Assembly (NCBI GenBank): GCA_023105745.1
Contig: JALGQZ010000013.1
Span: 27,948,105-28,012,104, forward strand
Direction of reading: 5' to 3'
DNA from: Austropuccinia psidii
Taxonomy: Eukaryota; Basidiomycota; Pucciniomycetes; Pucciniales; Sphaerophragmiaceae
DNA: 64,000 nt
Positions within the stretch are counted from its first letter, which is position 1; each line of letters opens with the position of its first letter. Positions 59,463 to 64,000 of this stretch are shown here, piece by piece. Made by a program: the position numbers and the translations under genes. The notes under the pieces are model-generated. The model was given only the letters and a program-made list of their open reading frames with translations, was not told the origin of the DNA and did not search any database.

Positions 59463-62400
59463 ATGACGCTCATCTCATCAAATGATCCTTTTTATCGTCC
59501 TAAAACGGCTATCGATCATCCTAAAAATCATCATCATCAATCCATAAATCATCAAAATATTCATCCTGATCATCAATTATCTCAAATCGATCGTCAACTT
59601 TATCAAAATGACCTTTGGGTAGATGATATTCAAGAAGATAATCAAGATGAAGAAGATGAAGAGGATCAAGGAATGTTCTCATTTGCTCCTCCACCTGAAA
59701 ATTCTAATTTAAATTTAAATCAAAATCATTCATCAAATCAATCATCAAATCAAAATCAAATTCTTCAAAATCATTCATCAAATCAAAATCAAAATCATCA
59801 TATCTCAAATTCAATCTCTTCTTCAACTTTTCATTTATCTTTAAATAATAATAATATTCATCATGATCATTCAAATCTTACATCATCTAAAATTATTCAT
59901 TCATCTAATCAAATCTCATCCCATTCAAATCAAAATCATCCTTCAGTCTTATTAAATCATTCAATCTCAAATTCTTCATCAAATTATCCTCCAAACTTAA
60001 ATCTTTCAATCCTAAGTCCTGCTGCTACCATTGCAGCTCAATATCAAAAAAACTTAAATCATTCATTTCCTACTTTTAAATCTCAACCTATCTCAATCTC
60101 AAACACTTTTCCTCCAAAAACAACAGATTCATTAGATGATTCTACCACTCCCGTAATCGAATTAACTACAGGTTTTAATGCTGCTGTCGTTCATCATCAA
60201 AATAATGATCATGAATCAGTTAGATCTGCTAGTACTCATAGCTTAAATAAACTTCATTATTATAAATCTCAATCAAATCATTTAGTCAATAAACATCATT
60301 TAGATTCAATCAATCCTAATCCTTGCTTTGATAATAATTTAGAATCTTCTCATTTAGGTATGAAAGAATTAGGTAAACATCCTTTAGGTAATTAATTCTT
60401 TCATTTTAATTCTTATTTCAAAAAAAAACTTTCTATATTTTAATTTAATTTTAACTTTCTTCTTTTCTTTTAGAATCTCATTTTCAACTTACTCATACTC
60501 TTAATGGTTATAATATGGATGATTATGAAATCGATGAAGAAGATTCTCCTTATCCTGAAGTTCGAGCTTCAGTTTCAAACATTGATGATCCTGAAATGCC
60601 TTGTCTCACTTTTAGAGCTTGGGTTTTAGGCGTATTCTTTGTAGTCTTTTGTGGTTCTCTTAATATGTTCTTTCAACTTCGTTATCCCGCCCCTTTTTTA
60701 ACTCCTATAGTCGTTCAAATCGTAGCTTATCCTGCTGGAAAACTTTTCGCTACTTTTTTACCCGATCATGTTTATCGTTTACCTGGTGGTGATGGTCTAA
60801 AAAGAAATGGTTTCAAAGGTTTCTTGGATAAATTTTGGCCTTCTTGGTTAGGAGCCGGTGCAGAATGGTCTTTTAACCCTGGTCCTTTTAATATAAAAGA
60901 ACATACTGTCATTGCTATCATGGCTAATGCTGCAGCTGGTCCTGTTTATGCCGTCAATCTAACTTTGGTCATGGAAAAATATTATCAAAGACCTCCTGGT
61001 TCAGGTTTCGACTTTTGTTTAGCTTTAGCCACTCAACTTTTAGGCTTTTCACTTGCTGGAATCACTCGTAGGTTCTTGATTTGGCCTGCTTCAATGATTT
61101 GGCCTAGCAATTTGGTTGTTTGTACACTCTTAAACACTTTTCATGCAGAAGATGATGACGGTTCAGATGGTAGTTTAACTAGATTCAAATTCTTCATTTA
61201 TGTGGCCATCGGTGCTTTTGTTTGGTATTGGGTACCTGGTATGTAATTTGATAATGATAATCATTAAAACTTGTTTAATGAATTAATCAATCTTTTTCTT
61301 CTTTTTAAAGGTTATCTATTCACTGCACTTTCCACTTTTTCTTGGGTTTGTTGGCTAGCACCTAGTCAGTTAAAAATCATACAATCCTTTTTTTTTTTTT
61401 TTTTTTTCATATTCTAAGTTTTTTTTTTTATTAAATCATTTATAGGAAATCGTTTGTTAAATCAAATGTTTGGAAGTGTAAATGGTTTAAGCTTAAGTTT
61501 CTTAAGTTTTGATTGGTCTCAAATCGCATACATTGGTTCACCTTTGGTAACACCTTGGTGGGCTGAAGTCAATATCATGGTCGGATTCGTTATTTTCTTT
61601 TATTTATTTGCTCCCTTACTCTATTATACCAACGTATGTATGATTGAATTTTATATTTCTTTTTTTTTTTTTTAAATTCATAAAAACTTGTTTTTTTCTT
61701 TCAACTGAGATCGTTTTATTTAATAGACTTGGTCTCAAGCTTATTTACCTTTTGGTAGTCCAAATGTTTATGATCGATATGGAAGACCTTATAATACTTC
61801 AAAAGTCGTAGATCTTAAAACTGGAACACTTAATTTAACTGCCTATTTAGAATATTCTCCTTTATTTTTACCTTCTTCTTTCACTTCAGTTTATTCAATT
61901 GCTTTTGCATTAGCAACTTCTGCTATTGTTCATACTGCTCTTTATCATGGTCATTCAATTTGGGATAAAGTTAAAAATATCAAAACTGAAGATGAAGATG
62001 TTCACGCAAAATTAATGAGAAATTATCCTGAAGTCCCAGATTGGTGGTATTGGAGTTATTTTGTCCTTTTTACTGGTTTTAGTGTTATCATGATCGAGGT
62101 ATTTTTTTTTCCCATAAAAACTTTTCTTAATTGGTTAGGTTGATGATTTATTTATTATTATTTAGGTTTATGATACTGGTTTACCTATTTGGGCTTTCAT
62201 GGTGGCTTTATTTGTAGCTTTAGTGTATATTTTACCTGGTGGTTTTATTCTTGCTATGACCTCTCAACAAATCTCAATCAATTTAGTGGCAGAAATCATT
62301 CCAGGTTATATATTACCAGGAAAACCTTTTAGTAATATGGTAAGTAATTAATCTTTTTTTTCCTTAATTAATAATTTATTAATTTCTTTAAAAATTAGTT

Positions 62401-63371
62401 GTTTAAAACATTTAGCGTTCAATCACTTTTGGTCGGATTAGCTTTTATTCAAGACTTGAAATTAGGTCATTATATGAAAATTCCACCTAGAGTCACTTTT
62501 GTTGTTCAAATCGTGGCAGCCGTTTCTTCAGCTCTAGTTCAAATCGGAGTTAAAAAGTTTTTGGTTTCAATCATTCCCGATCTTTGTGATAAACATCAAG
62601 CAAACTTATTAACTTGTCCAAATACTTCAGTATTTTATTCTGCTTCAGTTTTATGGTTTGTTTAATTAGTTACCTAATTTTTTTTTTTAAAAAAAAAAAA
62701 AAATCACTTACTAAAAATTAATTCTTTTATTTTAGGGGATTACTAGGTCCTCATAGACAATTTGGTCAAGGAACAATTTATAGACCAATAGTCTATTTTT
62801 CTTTAGCTGGTGCTATCGTACCAATGGCATTTTATCTAATGACAAAAAAATGGCCTAATAGTTGGCTTAAATTTGTTAACTTACCTGTACTTTTATTAGG
62901 TGCTTGTTGGATGCCACCTGCTACACCAATTAATTATACCTCTTGGATTTTCGTTGGTTTCATCTTTCGTTAGTTTAAATAATTTAATTCATTGATTTCT
63001 TTTTAAAATCATTAATCTCATTCAACTTTCTTTTAGAATATGTATTAAGACGAACAAAATTTAGGTGGTGGAGTAAATATAACTTTGTACTTTCTGCTGG
63101 TTTAGATGTTGGCACTGTAATTTCGGCTGTCATGATTTTCTTTACACTTCAATTACCAAATGGTGGTTCAATAGCTACTTTAAAATGGTGGGGTAATACA
63201 GTTTATCAAAAGTTAGTCTTTTTTTTCTTTTGCAAGCAAGGGGGGGTTATCTTAAAATTAACAAATATTTTTGGGCTTTTTAATTTAAAACTTTTTAGTA
63301 CTGATGATTTCGATGGTACACCACTCTATGATCCTCCAGCTGAGGGTTTTGGTCCCAAATCTTGGTCTTGA
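59463..63371 (+). CDS. Oligopeptide transporter, OPT family
   Basis: Ten exons join in frame: 59463-60387, 60474-61238, 61311-61364, 61446-61633, 61727-62098, 62166-62339, 62399-62655, 62736-62968, 63037-63211 and 63299-63371, giving about 1071 aa. All introns are GT-AG and short. The transporter part starts near residue 350 and has many hydrophobic segments. It contains the family signatures NPGPFNIKEH and KIPPR, plus IAYIGSPL, PPATPINY and a C-terminal GFGPKSWS. OPT proteins import small peptides or related metal-binding compounds with protons across the plasma membrane; fungal members are often used for nutrient uptake. The first 340 residues are unusual: Asn/His/Ser/Gln-rich with an acidic run (EDNQDEEDEEDQG) and FAPPPE. 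The gene appears intact. Substrate cannot be read from sequence. Confidence 0.92.
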
Positions 63372-64000
63372 ATGGTAATTTGAATTAGATTATTAAATTA
63401 ATTTGGAATTTTTAAATCTTGACCAATTAAATTTCGTCTTAGGTTCATCAATTATAAACTGCTCAATCAAATCACATAATCTTCTCATCAAACCTTAAAT
63501 TTTTATTATCATGATCTCCTCCTCTTATTTACTAATCCTTAGTTTATTTCTTTTAAATCAATTTTTTATAACAAAAAGGGATATGGTTGCTATAAGAATA
63601 GACCAAAAATAATTAGTTTTGTTTTGTTTTGTTTTGTTTTGGTCGGGATGTTGTTAATAATTAAAGTTTACTTTACGGATCGATAATTGGAATCGTCTGA
63701 TTTTATCAAGTTTTTGGTTTTTGTTTGGTCCTTTGGGATCATAAACATATTAGTTTGACTTATGAGCATGCAACTCAAACGATTTTGTTTTGTTTTTTTC
63801 GCTACTAATTGACTTGGTCAATCAAGATGCCTATGGATTTTACATCCAAAAGCCTTCATGACAACATAAAGTTTAGTGCTTAAAAGCCAAAATCAAACTG
63901 ATTTGAGAAATCTGGATGGTTTGGATTGGAATTCGGGTTTCCAAAACTGGTTTTATTTTTCTCTGGATTATGTTTTTATCAATGTACTCTTACAAATCAA
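63372..64000. other. 3' flank of the OPT gene
   Basis: No ORF of note. A possible 3'-UTR intron (GGTAATTTG near 63375 to TTTTAG near 63442) follows the stop. A TTTTG pentanucleotide repeat lies near 63618-63640. Confidence 0.45.

Noticed and set aside
1..64000. CRISPR array, rRNA or tRNA genes
   Set aside because: No evenly spaced identical repeats with unique spacers, no rRNA text, and no cloverleaf with paired A and B boxes was found on either strand by eye.

Overview
The window looks like nuclear DNA of a rust fungus (Pucciniales), most likely Austropuccinia psidii (myrtle rust) or a close relative. This rests on recognition of repetitive protein families I associate with that genome: a Ty3/Gypsy polyprotein, a Tnp2-type transposase, a repeated SNF2 helicase and a Cys-cluster protein. 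Short GT-AG introns, Asn/Ser-rich host proteins and a very AT-rich, transposon-filled backbone agree. No search was run, so the species is an inference. There are no bacterial operons, CRISPR arrays, rRNA genes or convincing tRNA genes.

Region 1 (1-17.7 kb) is less AT-rich and holds decayed genes of the kind carried by DNA transposons. In order: a partial unknown ORF; a TET/JBP-like 2-oxoglutarate/Fe(II) dioxygenase (1409-2620); a 40-bp minisatellite; a minus-strand pseudogene with a CX2CX6CX9CX2CX6C cluster (3743-5078); a CTGAG/CTCAG-rich block with a tandem duplication (5.5-6.6 kb); an SNF2 helicase with two nonsense codons (8105-10538); a minus-strand companion gene with two nonsense codons (10841-12902); and, divergent from it, a Tnp2/CACTA-type transposase with two frameshifts (13864-16976). 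Five near-perfect 24-30 bp palindromes of one family punctuate this region. The one before the helicase and the one before the transposase both lie about 390 bp upstream of the ATG.

Region 2 (17.97-29.33 kb) is one Ty3/Gypsy element with a relic C-terminal chromodomain. It has 2.2-2.6 kb LTRs and an ATAAA target duplication on both sides. It is dead: stops interrupt gag-pol and the protease Asp is lost. A 464-bp TRIM-like element with its own GGTTT duplication sits inside the 5' LTR.

Region 3 (29.33-38.6 kb) is an AT-rich spacer and then a four-exon FG nucleoporin gene of the Nup1/Nup60/Nup153 type, about 1614 aa.

Region 4 (38.6-59.4 kb) is an AT desert built around a tandem duplication of about 7.1 kb. 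Each copy contains a dead Mutator-like element (MULE) with a transposase relic and an OTU protease relic. A 1.0-kb deletion derivative sits inside the second copy, a 0.5-kb MITE-like member follows, and an inverted MULE fragment lies near the next gene.

Region 5 (59.46-63.37 kb) is an intact ten-exon oligopeptide transporter (OPT) gene, about 1071 aa, with an unusually long low-complexity N-terminus. The nucleoporin and the OPT transporter are the only genes that look functional and host-encoded.
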